From CAZOWL01 sp964583605 (GTDB lineage: Bacteria; Pseudomonadota; Gammaproteobacteria; Chromatiales; Chromatiaceae), in the NCBI GenBank assembly GCA_964583605.1, contig CAZOWL010000003.1:33278-97277 (forward strand): a DNA stretch of 64,000 bases, given 5' to 3'. A program made the position numbers and the translations under genes. This document shows positions 34,515-43,679 of the stretch, one piece after another. Under the pieces are notes generated by a model that saw only the letters and a list, made by a program, of their open reading frames with translations, did no database searches and was not told the origin of the DNA. Each line of letters begins with the position of its first letter. Position 1 is the first letter of the stretch.

Positions 34515-35911
34515 GCGTGCCTGTCTTTCCGAGCGTCTTCCCGACCTTCGAGCAGGTCTTTCAGGGCTTTGCCAGCCAGATCCAGATGCTGCGCGAGATG
34601 GCACCGGAGCCCACGCTGCCCGAGGAGCAGCGCGTGGCCCGCGCCATCGACACCCTGATCGAGGAGACAAATGCCGACGAGGCGGTGTGGCTCGAGAGCT
34701 GCATCCATTGCGGCCAGTGCACCAACGCCTGTCACTATTTCCTGGCGACCGGCGAGGCCAAGTACGCCCCGATGCGCAAGATGGATGTCTATCGGCGCGT
34801 CTATCAGCGCGAGATCAGCCCCCTGCGCTGGTGGCACCGGTTGGTGACACGTCCAGTCAAGCTCAGCGACCTCGAGGAGGCCCAGGAGCTCGTCTACGAC
34901 GCCTGTTCCGAGTGCGGCCGCTGCACCATGGTCTGCCCGATGGGCATCGATATCGCGTCACTCGTGCACCACATGCGCAGCGCGATGGTCGCGGCCGAGC
35001 TGGTCCCGCCTGAGCTCAACGCCCTGCGCATGGAGCAGATGCACCGCGGCACCGTATTCGGCTCCTCGCCCGAGGCGCTGCACAAGATGGCCGACACGGT
35101 ACGCGAGCAGGAAGGTGTCGAGATCCCGATCGACAAGGAGCGCGCCGAGGTCATGGTGCTGAGCTCGGCGGTGGACCTGGTGGCCAATGGCAACGGCCTA
35201 CTCGCGACAGCCAAGGTCATGAACCACTTGGGTGTGGATTGGACGATCTGCTCGGACGCCTTCGAGAGTGCGAATTTTGGCCTGCTCTCAGGCGACATGG
35301 CCCTGTGGAAGCAGCGCGTCGACCCAATCCTGGCCGCAGCCAGCCGTATCGGAGCCAAGCTGCTCATCATCGCCGAATGCGGCCACGCCTATCCCGCCTT
35401 GCGCTGGAACCCGATGCTGCAGGGCGGCAAGCTACCGTTCGAGATGATGTACATCTCCGAGTTCCTCGGCAAACAGGCCAAGGAGGGTCGGCTGCGGCTC
35501 AGGCCTCTCGAGGGCAAGGTCACCTATCACGATCCGTGCAAAACCGGGCGCCGCGGCGGGGCCTTCGACGAGCCCCGCGCGGTGCTAAAGGCCATGGACG
35601 CCGACTTCGCCGAGATGCCGGCCAACAAGGAGTACAACTGGTGCTGCGGTGGCGGCGCCGGCATCTTCCTGTTGGAGCGGGCCACGCGCCTACGCGATGA
35701 ATCCTTCAAGATCAAGATGCAGCAGGTCGAGCAGACCGGCGCCGAGGCCGTCATCGTCAGCTGCGCCAGCTGTCGCCTCAATTTCGAGGCGGGCCGTTTC
35801 AAGAACCGTTGGACGAAGCGGGTCGACAGCCTGGTCGAGCTCGTCGCCGACCATCTCATCGAAGACCAACCGACCCCGGTCAATCAAGCTGTTGAAGGAG
35901 CGGCCGTATGA
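34511..35911 (+). CDS. isp2: Hydrogenase-associated Fe-S protein Isp2 (HdrD/DsrK-like)
   Basis: 466 aa cytoplasmic protein related to heterodisulfide reductase subunit D and DsrK. Two [4Fe-4S] motifs are CIHCGQCTNAC (C64, C67, C70, C74) and CSECGRCTMVCP (C132, C135, C138, C142). Two CCG-type domains follow, with the cysteine-rich YNWCCGGGAG and VSCASCRLNF near residues 378 and 418, the sort that binds a special cubane or catalyses disulfide chemistry. With Isp1 it forms a DsrMK-like module linking HynSL to the cytoplasm, perhaps to thiol/disulfide or sulfur metabolism. It is coupled to its neighbours by 4-bp ATGA overlaps on both sides. Confidence 0.95.
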   Translation: MSVPVFPSVFPTFEQVFQGFASQIQMLREMAPEPTLPEEQRVARAIDTLIEETNADEAVWLESCIHCGQCTNACHYFLATGEAKYAPMRKMDVYRRVYQREISPLRWWHRLVTRPVKLSDLEEAQELVYDACSECGRCTMVCPMGIDIASLVHHMRSAMVAAELVPPELNALRMEQMHRGTVFGSSPEALHKMADTVREQEGVEIPIDKERAEVMVLSSAVDLVANGNGLLATAKVMNHLGVDWTICSDAFESANFGLLSGDMALWKQRVDPILAAASRIGAKLLIIAECGHAYPALRWNPMLQGGKLPFEMMYISEFLGKQAKEGRLRLRPLEGKVTYHDPCKTGRRGGAFDEPRAVLKAMDADFAEMPANKEYNWCCGGGAGIFLLERATRLRDESFKIKMQQVEQTGAEAVIVSCASCRLNFEAGRFKNRWTKRVDSLVELVADHLIEDQPTPVNQAVEGAAV

Positions 35912-37638
35912 CTGCCCGCATCGTCGTTGACCCAATTACACGCATCGAGGGCCATCTGCGTATCGAGGCGCAGATGGACGGAGATCGGATCGCCCAGGCC
36001 TATTCCTCGGGCACGATGGTGCGTGGCATCGAGACCATCCTGCGCGGGCGCGACCCCCGCGATGCCTGGGCCTTCGCCCAGCGCATCTGCGGTGTCTGCA
36101 CGCTGGTGCACGGTCTCGCATCGGTCCGTGCTGTCGAAAACGCCCTGCACTACGAGATTCCCCCCAACGCCCAGCTGATCCGCAACCTGATGATCGGCGC
36201 CCAGTACGTGCACGACCACGTGATGCATTTCTATCACCTGCATGCGCTGGATTGGGTCGATATCGTCTCGGCACTGAGCGCCGACCCGAAGCAGACCTCG
36301 GAGCTGGCTCAATCGATCAGCCGCTACGCGAAGACCTCGCCCGGCTATTTCGCCGACGTCCAGAAACGCCTCAAGGGCTTCGTCGAGGCCGGCCAGCTCG
36401 GGCTGTTCGCCAACGGCTATTGGGGTCATCCGGCCTACAAGCTGCCGCCCGAGGCCAACCTGATGGCGGTCGCGCACTATCTCGATGCACTCTCCTGGCA
36501 GCGCGAGGTTGCCGAGCTGCATGCCCTCTTCGGCGGCAAGAACCCGCACCCCAACCTGTGCGTCGGCGGCATGCCCTGCGCAATCAGCCTGGAATCCGGC
36601 AAGCAGGCCGGCACGGCTGTCGACGTCGTTGGCCTGGAGCGGGTGCGGAGCCTGATCAGGCAGATGCAGGAATTCGTACATCAGGTCTACGTGCCGGATA
36701 CCCTTGCGATCGCCGGGTTCTACAAGGACTGGTTCGAGCAAGGGGAAGGGATCGGCAACTTCCTCTGCTATGGCGAGTTTCCGGCCGCCAACACCTGTGA
36801 TCCCAGCTCCTTCTGGCTGCCAGCTGGCATCATCCTGGACCGTGACCTATCGCACATCGAGCCGGTGAATCTCGAGGCCGCAGCCGATATCGAGGAGTTC
36901 GTCGCCCGTTCCTGGTATCAGTATGGCGCAGGCAAAGAGAAGGGCCTACATCCCTACTGGGGTGAGACCGAGTTTGCCTACACGGGACCGGAACCGCCGT
37001 ACGGACAGCTTGATGTCGAGCACCAGTACTCCTGGCTCAAGTCACCGCGTTGGCGCGGCAAGCCGACGGAGGTCGGGCCGCTGGCGCGCGTGCTAGTACT
37101 CTATGCCAGTGGCAACGAGGCAGTGAAAGATCTGGTCGACTCGACGCTCGCCCGGCTCGAGCTACCGGTCGAGGCCCTCTACTCGACGATGGGCCGCACC
37201 GCCGCGCGGACACTGGAGACGGCGATCATCGTTGATATCTTGCCGACCTGGTATGACAACCTGCTAGCCAATATCAGGGGTGGAGATCTGAAGACCTTCA
37301 ACGCCGAGCTCTGGGATCCCGCGACTTGGCCCAAGCGAGCCCAGGGCGTCGGCCGGATGGAGGCCCCGCGCGGCGCCCTCGGCCATTGGATCGTCATCGA
37401 GGACGGCAAGACCGCCAACTACCAGGCGGTCGTGCCCAGCACCTGGAACGCCGGCCCCCGCGATGGGCTTGACCAACAGGGGCCCTACGAGGCAGCCCTC
37501 GCCGGCCATGCGCTGCATGATCACGAGCAGCCGATCGAGATCCTGCGCACCATCCACAGCTTCGACCCATGCATCGCCTGCGCGGTGCACTTGACGGACC
37601 CGAATGGCCAGGAGATGGCGCGAATTCAGGTGCGTTGA
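35908..37638 (+). CDS. hynL: Isp-type [NiFe] hydrogenase large subunit HynL
   Basis: 576 aa Ni-Fe catalytic subunit. N-terminal ligands are C61 and C64 in RICGVCTLVH, and C-terminal ones C555, C558 and H561 in DPCIACAVH. Fifteen residues (LTDPNGQEMARIQVR) follow H561 as the cleavable extension. The gene is separated from hynS by isp1 and isp2, the arrangement described in Thiocapsa roseopersicina and Allochromatium vinosum. It shares long stretches with HupL of this window, but the two are clearly separate lineages. A 12-bp stem hairpin 47 bp after the stop probably ends the operon. Confidence 0.98.
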   Translation: MTARIVVDPITRIEGHLRIEAQMDGDRIAQAYSSGTMVRGIETILRGRDPRDAWAFAQRICGVCTLVHGLASVRAVENALHYEIPPNAQLIRNLMIGAQYVHDHVMHFYHLHALDWVDIVSALSADPKQTSELAQSISRYAKTSPGYFADVQKRLKGFVEAGQLGLFANGYWGHPAYKLPPEANLMAVAHYLDALSWQREVAELHALFGGKNPHPNLCVGGMPCAISLESGKQAGTAVDVVGLERVRSLIRQMQEFVHQVYVPDTLAIAGFYKDWFEQGEGIGNFLCYGEFPAANTCDPSSFWLPAGIILDRDLSHIEPVNLEAAADIEEFVARSWYQYGAGKEKGLHPYWGETEFAYTGPEPPYGQLDVEHQYSWLKSPRWRGKPTEVGPLARVLVLYASGNEAVKDLVDSTLARLELPVEALYSTMGRTAARTLETAIIVDILPTWYDNLLANIRGGDLKTFNAELWDPATWPKRAQGVGRMEAPRGALGHWIVIEDGKTANYQAVVPSTWNAGPRDGLDQQGPYEAALAGHALHDHEQPIEILRTIHSFDPCIACAVHLTDPNGQEMARIQVR

Positions 37639-37685
37639 CGAGCCAAGAAGCTGCCGGTCTGCTAGGTAGAGAGAGACGAGAACAA

Positions 37686-37714
37686 CACCCGTGCTGGCCG
37701 GTCCAGCACGGGTG
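37686..37714 (+). terminator. Strong hairpin after hynL
   Basis: CACCCGTGCTGG, loop CCGGT, CCAGCACGGGTG: a perfect 12-bp stem ending 76 bp after the hynL stop. No T run follows, so release may need Rho. Confidence 0.7.
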
Positions 37715-37740
37715 CGTCAGCAGTGAGGCGTGCGATTGCC

Positions 37741-37762
37741 TGCTTCGCGAGTTTCATCGTAG
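37741..37762 (+). repeat. Fragment of the dispersed repeat (3' end only)
   Basis: TGCTTCGCGAGTTTCATCGT closely matches the last bases of the 123-bp repeat (TGCTTCGCGAATTTCATAGT). The remainder of the unit is not recognisable here. Confidence 0.5.
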
Positions 37763-37887
37763 CGCGCCGCGTCGCAGAACCTAGACGTCGCTGAATGGCG
37801 GCGGATGTTGTCGGATGGTGATGCCGGCATGACCTCCAGCCGGCATCACGGACATCTGCTCCGGGCTAGGCCGCAACGAGTAGAACC

Positions 37888-38259
37888 TTACCCGCGGCGA
37901 CACATCACTCGAATCTTCAGGTCCTCGCAGCTCGGAACCTTTGCCTCTTTGTCAAACGTGACATCCCGCGTGTCGACGTGCGTCTTCAGTCGATCGTTCT
38001 CTGCGTGCCACAGCCAGCAAATGTTCTCGCCGTCCGTGCGCATCCTGACCGCCTCTGGGGCCGACGGGACCAACTTGTCGACCTGATCATCGCGCACCAG
38101 GTGGCGCGTCCGATAGAACCCGGCCTGTACATTGCTGTCGAGATCCTCTTGGATGACGAAGGTACAGGTCACCGGGCTGCCTGCCTGCGCGGGAGCGGCA
38201 AGCATCGACAAGAGACCGATGGTTCCAGCGACGCCCGTCAAAGTCAGTCTTCTGCTCAT
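37888..38259 (-). CDS. Secreted hypothetical protein
   Basis: 123 aa. The signal peptide MSRRLTLTGVAGTIGLLSML ends near APAQA (about residue 27). The mature part has four cysteines (TCTF, ENICWLW, SCEDL, VMCRRG), probably two disulfides, and blocks TFVIQEDLDSNVQAGFYRTR and DVTFDKEAKVPSCEDLKIRV. The ATG at 38259 has GAGGAG 7-9 bp upstream, which rules out the longer frame to 38301. Its lone position and small size say little about function. There is a faint likeness to the four-repeat protein at 18335 (short, secreted, CxW/CL with basic turns), but no REGDL motif. The family is not recognised. Confidence 0.72.
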   Translation of the reverse strand: MSRRLTLTGVAGTIGLLSMLAAPAQAGSPVTCTFVIQEDLDSNVQAGFYRTRHLVRDDQVDKLVPSAPEAVRMRTDGENICWLWHAENDRLKTHVDTRDVTFDKEAKVPSCEDLKIRVMCRRG

Positions 38260-38595
38260 TATGGGTCTCCTCACTGTAGCGAAACAAAACCTCGAACGCA
38301 CCGCGGTGCGTTCGACAAGGGCAGCTTAAGTTCCGTCGGAGCCGCCAAGAGGCCGCAGCTTTTGCACGCGGCTCCGATTGGCTCTTCCTTACCTAAGGCG
38401 TGGGAATGGTATCAGGAGCTTGGCCCAAAGTTGATAGCCAGATTTCGGTTTCCTTGCGGCGCATCCAAAAAATGGCCCGCGCGCCTGGCTCGAAAGACCC
38501 GGTCCGACACAGGTCCTGCGGCATCTGGGCCATCTGGGCCATCTGGGCCATCTGGGACATCTGGGCCATCTGGCATGCGATCCTCGGGCACTCGC
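38260..38595. other. 336-bp region with a 9-bp minisatellite
   Basis: The region between the secreted hypothetical gene and the end of the cysteine hydrolase gene. It holds six copies of a 9-bp unit at 38522-38573 and no convincing gene; the frame through the repeats gives a short Gly-Pro-Ser run only. Confidence 0.5.
38522..38573 (+). repeat. 9-bp tandem repeat (CATCTGGGC)
   Basis: Five full copies of CATCTGGGC, one with a final A, and a 7-bp partial copy, without interruption. It lies 23 bp past the stop of the cysteine hydrolase gene. Confidence 0.9.
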
Positions 38596-39285
38596 CTAGA
38601 TCGGCTGGGCGGAGGGAAGCCGCATCATCGGGCGCAGCTCTGAGCTGCTGACGACGTGGCAGTAGATCATGTTCAGGATCTCGAGCTCCTTGTGATGAAG
38701 CTCGTCGGTGCCGGCCGCGCAGCAGTCCTCGACGACGACCACCTGGAAGCTTTCATCGGCGAGACTGCGCACCGTCGAGCTGACACATTGGTCTGTGTAG
38801 ATGCCGGCTACGATAACGTTACGCACGCCCATGTTCGAAAGCACCAGGCGGAGATTGGTCCCGGTGACGGCGCTATCCGTGGTCTTGGTCACGACGATCT
38901 CCCCTGGGCACGGGGCGAGCTCCGGGATGATCTGCGACCCTAGGGTATCCAATGGCATCAACAGGTTGTTCCAGCCCGGCATCTTCTGGCTCAGGGACCG
39001 ATCCCGGCCATCAGGCAACAGGCAGGCAATCCGCGCGTGGATCACATCGATGCCCGCGGCGCGGAAGCTCTCCTGCAGGGCCCGCAGCGTCGGGATTACC
39101 GTGCCGCGCATGCGCTCGTGGAAGGGCGCCCAGCGCGCCCGCTCGGCCGGGTCATCGCGAAGCTCCATGCCATAGTTCTGCACATCGATGCAGAGGAGCG
39201 CGCTGTCCTCCGGCCTCAGATCCAGGTCTTCCGGTTCCGGTGCACCCTGGTAGTAGAAAGAGCGATACGCGGTCTTCCAGCTCAT
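38596..39285 (-). CDS. Isochorismatase-family cysteine hydrolase
   Basis: 229 aa cytoplasmic hydrolase. The catalytic triad of the family is present: D34 in LLCIDVQNYGM, K134 in VVTKTTDSAVTGTNL and nucleophile C167 in GIYTDQCVSSTVRSLADESF. The insert between residues 40 and 110 and the EDLDLRPEDSALL lead resemble amidohydrolase members (nicotinamidase, ureidoacrylate or N-carbamoyl hydrolases) rather than bacterial isochorismatase proper. The ATG at 39285 is preferred to an upstream in-frame start at 39309. No neighbouring gene suggests the substrate. Confidence 0.87.
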   Translation of the reverse strand: MSWKTAYRSFYYQGAPEPEDLDLRPEDSALLCIDVQNYGMELRDDPAERARWAPFHERMRGTVIPTLRALQESFRAAGIDVIHARIACLLPDGRDRSLSQKMPGWNNLLMPLDTLGSQIIPELAPCPGEIVVTKTTDSAVTGTNLRLVLSNMGVRNVIVAGIYTDQCVSSTVRSLADESFQVVVVEDCCAAGTDELHHKELEILNMIYCHVVSSSELRPMMRLPSAQPI

Positions 39286-39408
39286 TGGCGATCCAGCCCG
39301 ATCAATCATGCCAGGCCGCGCACTCTGCCAGATTCATTGGCCTCCGTCATCCGCCGGCCGCGCTGACTCGCGCTTCGATGCCTGCATACCGGCGCCTCTC
39401 CGCCGACA

Positions 39409-39906
39409 TCATTCGTGCTGGGGGTGGTCGGGCGCAGGCCGTGGCTCAGGGAAGAAGCCATCATCCAAGATCTGATGCAGCGCGTACGGGGACTGCTCCG
39501 GAAAATACTCAATAGCCAGTCCTGTTTCCTTCGCGGTCAGCCGTACCGCATCGCGGTAGGCCTCCTTGGCGACCGACTCCAGTGCTGACTTGAGTCCTGG
39601 CGACTTGTCTAGGCGCTTGGCGATGCGGTCGCGCTGCTCGATGATCGTTGCGCGCCAGCTGTCCCCTTTGAATTCTCTCCACCGCTCGGCAAGCCGCCCG
39701 TACTGGAGCTCCCACTTGAGCAAATGTGCGAGCAAGATCGTGAGACGGCTCTCCAATTCGTTCCGCTCGCTCCGGCCCATGTCCTCAAGCTCCTCTATAA
39801 GATGGGCAATATCGAGGTCCGCGAAACGCCGAGTGCTCAACAGCTCGACCTGCCTCCTCGCCCAGGCCTCGTAATCGCGCTCGTAAAGCTCACTCAAATC
39901 GGGCAT
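39409..39906 (-). CDS. DUF29-family protein
   Basis: 165 aa, helical and charged, starting MPDLSELYERDYEAWARRQV. LLSTRRFADLDIAHLIEELE and LLKWELQYGRLAERW are the conserved parts of DUF29, a family abundant in cyanobacteria and Chromatiaceae with many paralogues and no known function. The C-terminus, AIEYFPEQSPYALHQILDDG, is also typical. It stands alone between the hydrolase and the large mechanosensitive channel gene. DUF29 genes are often acquired and duplicated in mobile-rich regions, but nothing mobile is visible here. Confidence 0.9.
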   Translation of the reverse strand: MPDLSELYERDYEAWARRQVELLSTRRFADLDIAHLIEELEDMGRSERNELESRLTILLAHLLKWELQYGRLAERWREFKGDSWRATIIEQRDRIAKRLDKSPGLKSALESVAKEAYRDAVRLTAKETGLAIEYFPEQSPYALHQILDDGFFPEPRPAPDHPQHE

Positions 39907-39976
39907 CGACCATCTCCTCCGGCTGCATTACGTAACTATCCTCCGACCGGTTTCCTAAGGATAAGCGATGCATGTG

Positions 39977-42900
39977 CTACATCGATTCCCTCTGCGGACG
40001 GACATCGCTCAACCCTTCGGGCACCGTCGAGGCATGCAGCCGCACATCGATCGGCTCGCGCGCCGACAGATGAACGTCGCGCTGCGGGAAGGCGATACCA
40101 ATCCCGCTCGCGTTGAAACGGTCATACACCTCCTGGTACAGCTCTGTCGTGACATCGAGACGCCCCTCGAGGGTGCCCATGTAGCAGCGCAGCACCAGCG
40201 TCAAGGCGTTGTCCCCGAAGCCTTCGAAGGTGATGAGGGGGGCCGGATCATCCAGTGTCCGCGGGTGATCTTTGGCGACCTCCGAGAGGATCCGCAGGGC
40301 CTTGCGCGTGTCGCTGCCATACTCCACGCCGACGGGAATGCTGATGCGGGTCTGCTGGTCGGTGAGGGTCCAGTTCAGCAGTCGCCCGGTGATGAACTCC
40401 TTGTTGGGAACAAGCAGCTCCTGGCGATCCCAGTTGCGTATGGTCGTCGCGCGGATCTGGATGTTCGTCACGACGCCGGAGGTATCGCCGATCGTGACGA
40501 TGTCGCCGACACGCACCGGACGCTCGAACAGGATGATGATACCGCTGATGAAATTCGCGACGATCTCCTGCAGCCCAAAGCCAATCCCGACGCCAAGCGC
40601 CGCGACGAGCCACTGCATCTGCGACCATTGCAGGCCGAGCGTGCTGAACACCACGAGGAACGCGATCACAACGATCACGTAGCCAGTGAGTGTCTTGATC
40701 GCGTAGCGCCCGCCCGGCGACACACCGCTGATTTGCAGCAGCACGATCTCGAGCAGGGCCGGCAGGTTCTTCGCCGCGACGGCCGCCACCAAAATGACCG
40801 CCAAGACCAGGCCTAGGTCCGCGAGTGTGACGGGGACACGCGTCTCGGCACCATCGACCAAGCCTTTGTAGTGCCAAAGCTCGAACCGGTCGAAAAGGTT
40901 CAGCGCCGGCAGTACGCCCGACCAGGTCAGCCAAATGCCGAGTACTGCGGCGACAATGATCGAGGCATTAATCAAGCGGCGCGTCTGCTCATCGAGTGCT
41001 GCGAGGTCTGGCTCGGGCTCCTCCACCTGCGGCAAGGCATCGCCGGCGACACCCGCCGGCTTGCCCGGGGCCTCGCTCTGTGCCCGCCTGGCGGCTTGAC
41101 GTTCCAAGGCAGCCTGCAACGCGAGGCGTCGTCGCGTCACCATCAGCCAACGCACGATCACCTGGTGGACGGTGATCAACAAGAACGCGAGCCAGGTCTG
41201 CTGCACCAAGGAGCGGAACAGCACGCCGGCTGTGTATCCATAGCCGAGCAGCGCAAGCACCGCAAGGGCCAGGGGCGAGCCCGCGATCAGCGTGTACCAG
41301 ATATGCCGCGAACGATTGAGCAAACCATCTGGCCGCTCGGCAAGGGCCTCGCTCAGCACGCCTTTCTTTGGATCGAGCAGGCGAGCATAAAAGATCGAGA
41401 GACCCAGCATGATCGCGATCAGGGCCAAGCGGCCGAGGCTGCCGCGCACAGCGGGATCCGTGTCGGTGAGGAGTAGCAGCGTCAACACCGCCACCGGCAC
41501 GATGTAGAGCGTAAACCAGCGGAGCTCCTGTCGGAGCCGGCGCAAAACCCCGGCGCTCCAGCGGAAATGCCGATCTGCCACGCCGTCGCGCATGCACAGG
41601 AGACGAAAGGCGCGCAGGCAGTAGAGTCCAAACGCCACGCCCATCAACGCCGACCCGAGGCTGCGGGTAAACCCGCTCGCCTCCTCGGAGACGCCGAGCT
41701 GCCGACCGAGCAGCCAAAGCAGCAGCGGCACGGGAAGCGCGCCCAACAGGGTCAGGCCGATTGCTTTGAACGTGTAGCCGAGTCTGTCGGTGCGAATCCG
41801 CCGTAGCGGCTCGGCCGTCGAGCAGATCGCGCGCCGGAGGCTCGAGAGCTTCCAAAAATAGAGCGCAAGGATCAGCCAGCCCGCCCAAAACGCCGGCGAG
41901 TGGCGACTCTCATGGGCGAAGACGTGCAGCACCTCCTGCCAATGCTTGGGGTCAAGGAGCCAAGAGATGGCGACCGGGATGCCGTTAAGCGCCTCGAGGT
42001 CCAACGCCTGGGAGCTGCGCACCCACAGCAGGCGCTCATCGAGGAATTCCTCGTAACGTTCCGTTGCCTCCAGGAGCTGCTCGGTCGCATAGTTGAGCTC
42101 ACTGAGCTGGCGAACGTAATCGTCATAGATCTCCAAAGCCTGACCGATCAAACGCCGGCGCTGCTCGAGGGCCTCGGCCAACGAGGCCCGCAGCTCCGCG
42201 GTCTGTGCGGCGGGATCCTCGGCCACCAACTCGTCGAGGTAGCGGTCCCGATCGCGCAGGTGGCGCGCCTCTTCGCGGTAGCGAATCTGCTTGAGCGTTG
42301 CGTCGGCGATCGCCTCCTCGCGCTCGTCGATTGCCCGCCTGAGGCGACGCCGATCCGGGAGCTCCTCCCGCCGCTCTAGGAGGAGCTGACCGAGGGCCCT
42401 GCTCAGTCCTGCCGCCTCGATCCGTTGTCGCGCGTCCTTGAAGTCTTGCTCCACGCGGGCCTGCTCAGCCTTCACCGCCGAGGTCTTCTCGGCGTGCCGA
42501 TCCAGGCGCCGCGCCAGGTCGCCCGTCTCTGTAGAGATCCGGGCATTCTCCTCGATCGCCTCACGCACGGGCTTCGGTTTGTCAGCAGCATCTGCGGTGG
42601 CCCGCTCGAACTCACGCTCCGCCGCCTCGGCCTCGGCCTGCAAGCGGCGGTTATGGATCTCCTCGAGGCGGCGCTGCTCGGCGCGGATGCGCTCCAGATT
42701 CCGCGCCGCTTGCTCGCGGCGAGCCCGGAGCAAGGCCCCGCGGACACTCTGGCTGCGCAACTCCTGCTCGAGCATCCGAGCCTCGGCCCAGAGCGACTCG
42801 CGGCGCGTCTCCAGGGCCCACCGGCGCGCCTGGGCCAGCCCGGAAGCAGGATCCTCGGTAGCGAGCTGGCTCAGCTCGGTCTCGACTTCATCGAGCGCGC

Positions 42901-43504
42901 TCTGGATCTCGGCGAGGCGGTTGCGGGCAAGCTTCGGGCGCTCGGCTTCACTGTCGATGACCTTGTCGAGTTCCTTGACGCGCGTCTCCTCAACGGCCGC
43001 ATCGGCCTGCGTCTGGCTCAAGCGCTGAGCCAGGGCATCGGAAGGGATATCCTCTGGGATAGTCGCCATCGTGTCGGCACCTTCCACCCGCGTCAGACGT
43101 GCCTCGATGGCGTCGATCTCGCCCGGTGCCTCGGTGAGGACCTGGGCCAGCTCCGCGGTCTTCGCGTCGAAGGTCCGCGTCGACTCCAGATGCGAAAGCG
43201 CCCGGCGGTACTGCTCAAGCAGCTTGGCCTTGGCCTCCTCGTCGAGCGCAGCCGATCCCTCGACCTCGCCCAGCTTCGCCTCGATCTGGCTGACCGAGGG
43301 TAGCGCGGCCGACCAGCTCGAGGTGGCGCTGCGTGGCGAGTCGCTCGCACCGCCGGCCGGCTGTGCGGCCACCTGGCCAGCGAGCAGCCCGCTCGCCCCG
43401 ATGGCCGTGAGACAGACCAAAACGATGGCCCAGAAGCGGCTCCGCGCCGGTTGAACGAATGCAGATAACGGCGTGGCTGCTCGAGCCAGATCGATGGAGC
43501 GCAT
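39977..43504 (-). CDS. mscK: MscK/KefA-type mechanosensitive channel
   Basis: 1175 aa inner-membrane channel that opens under membrane tension. A leader-like hydrophobic segment (about 27-45, FWAIVLVCLTAIGASGLLAG) precedes a ~480-residue periplasmic coiled-coil region rich in E, R and A. About ten helices start near 545 (SPAFWAGWLILALYFWKL). The C-terminal MscS unit begins near 945: its pore-lining stretch is MQWLVAALGVGIGFGLQEIV, followed by FERPVRVGDIVTIGDTSGVV and NWDRQELLVPNKEFITGRLL. The length and order (long periplasmic domain, helix bundle, MscS core) match MscK rather than the small MscS. A K+-dependence like E. coli MscK cannot be read from sequence. Confidence 0.93.
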   Translation of the reverse strand: MRSIDLARAATPLSAFVQPARSRFWAIVLVCLTAIGASGLLAGQVAAQPAGGASDSPRSATSSWSAALPSVSQIEAKLGEVEGSAALDEEAKAKLLEQYRRALSHLESTRTFDAKTAELAQVLTEAPGEIDAIEARLTRVEGADTMATIPEDIPSDALAQRLSQTQADAAVEETRVKELDKVIDSEAERPKLARNRLAEIQSALDEVETELSQLATEDPASGLAQARRWALETRRESLWAEARMLEQELRSQSVRGALLRARREQAARNLERIRAEQRRLEEIHNRRLQAEAEAAEREFERATADAADKPKPVREAIEENARISTETGDLARRLDRHAEKTSAVKAEQARVEQDFKDARQRIEAAGLSRALGQLLLERREELPDRRRLRRAIDEREEAIADATLKQIRYREEARHLRDRDRYLDELVAEDPAAQTAELRASLAEALEQRRRLIGQALEIYDDYVRQLSELNYATEQLLEATERYEEFLDERLLWVRSSQALDLEALNGIPVAISWLLDPKHWQEVLHVFAHESRHSPAFWAGWLILALYFWKLSSLRRAICSTAEPLRRIRTDRLGYTFKAIGLTLLGALPVPLLLWLLGRQLGVSEEASGFTRSLGSALMGVAFGLYCLRAFRLLCMRDGVADRHFRWSAGVLRRLRQELRWFTLYIVPVAVLTLLLLTDTDPAVRGSLGRLALIAIMLGLSIFYARLLDPKKGVLSEALAERPDGLLNRSRHIWYTLIAGSPLALAVLALLGYGYTAGVLFRSLVQQTWLAFLLITVHQVIVRWLMVTRRRLALQAALERQAARRAQSEAPGKPAGVAGDALPQVEEPEPDLAALDEQTRRLINASIIVAAVLGIWLTWSGVLPALNLFDRFELWHYKGLVDGAETRVPVTLADLGLVLAVILVAAVAAKNLPALLEIVLLQISGVSPGGRYAIKTLTGYVIVVIAFLVVFSTLGLQWSQMQWLVAALGVGIGFGLQEIVANFISGIIILFERPVRVGDIVTIGDTSGVVTNIQIRATTIRNWDRQELLVPNKEFITGRLLNWTLTDQQTRISIPVGVEYGSDTRKALRILSEVAKDHPRTLDDPAPLITFEGFGDNALTLVLRCYMGTLEGRLDVTTELYQEVYDRFNASGIGIAFPQRDVHLSAREPIDVRLHASTVPEGLSDVRPQRESM

Positions 43505-43679
43505 CAGGGAGAGAGGTTACCTTCGGGCGGTCACAGATAAGGGCAGGTCACCCAGCTGATTGGCCAAGATAGCCCCTCTTGCCCTCCCCCACAAGCGACC
43601 ACCCGAGGTCAAGAACACAGCCTGGTCCAAGACGCCCCCGGCCCTGGCGCGCTGTACCAGCAGGCTCCAGAATAGACTC

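Noticed and set aside
38522..38573. Possible CRISPR-like array
   Set aside because: Units are 9 bp and contiguous with no spacers, so this is a minisatellite.
40543..40560. ATGAAATTCGCGACGA inside mscK as another repeat fragment
   Set aside because: It is coding sequence conserved for the MscS core; the short likeness to the repeat end is chance.
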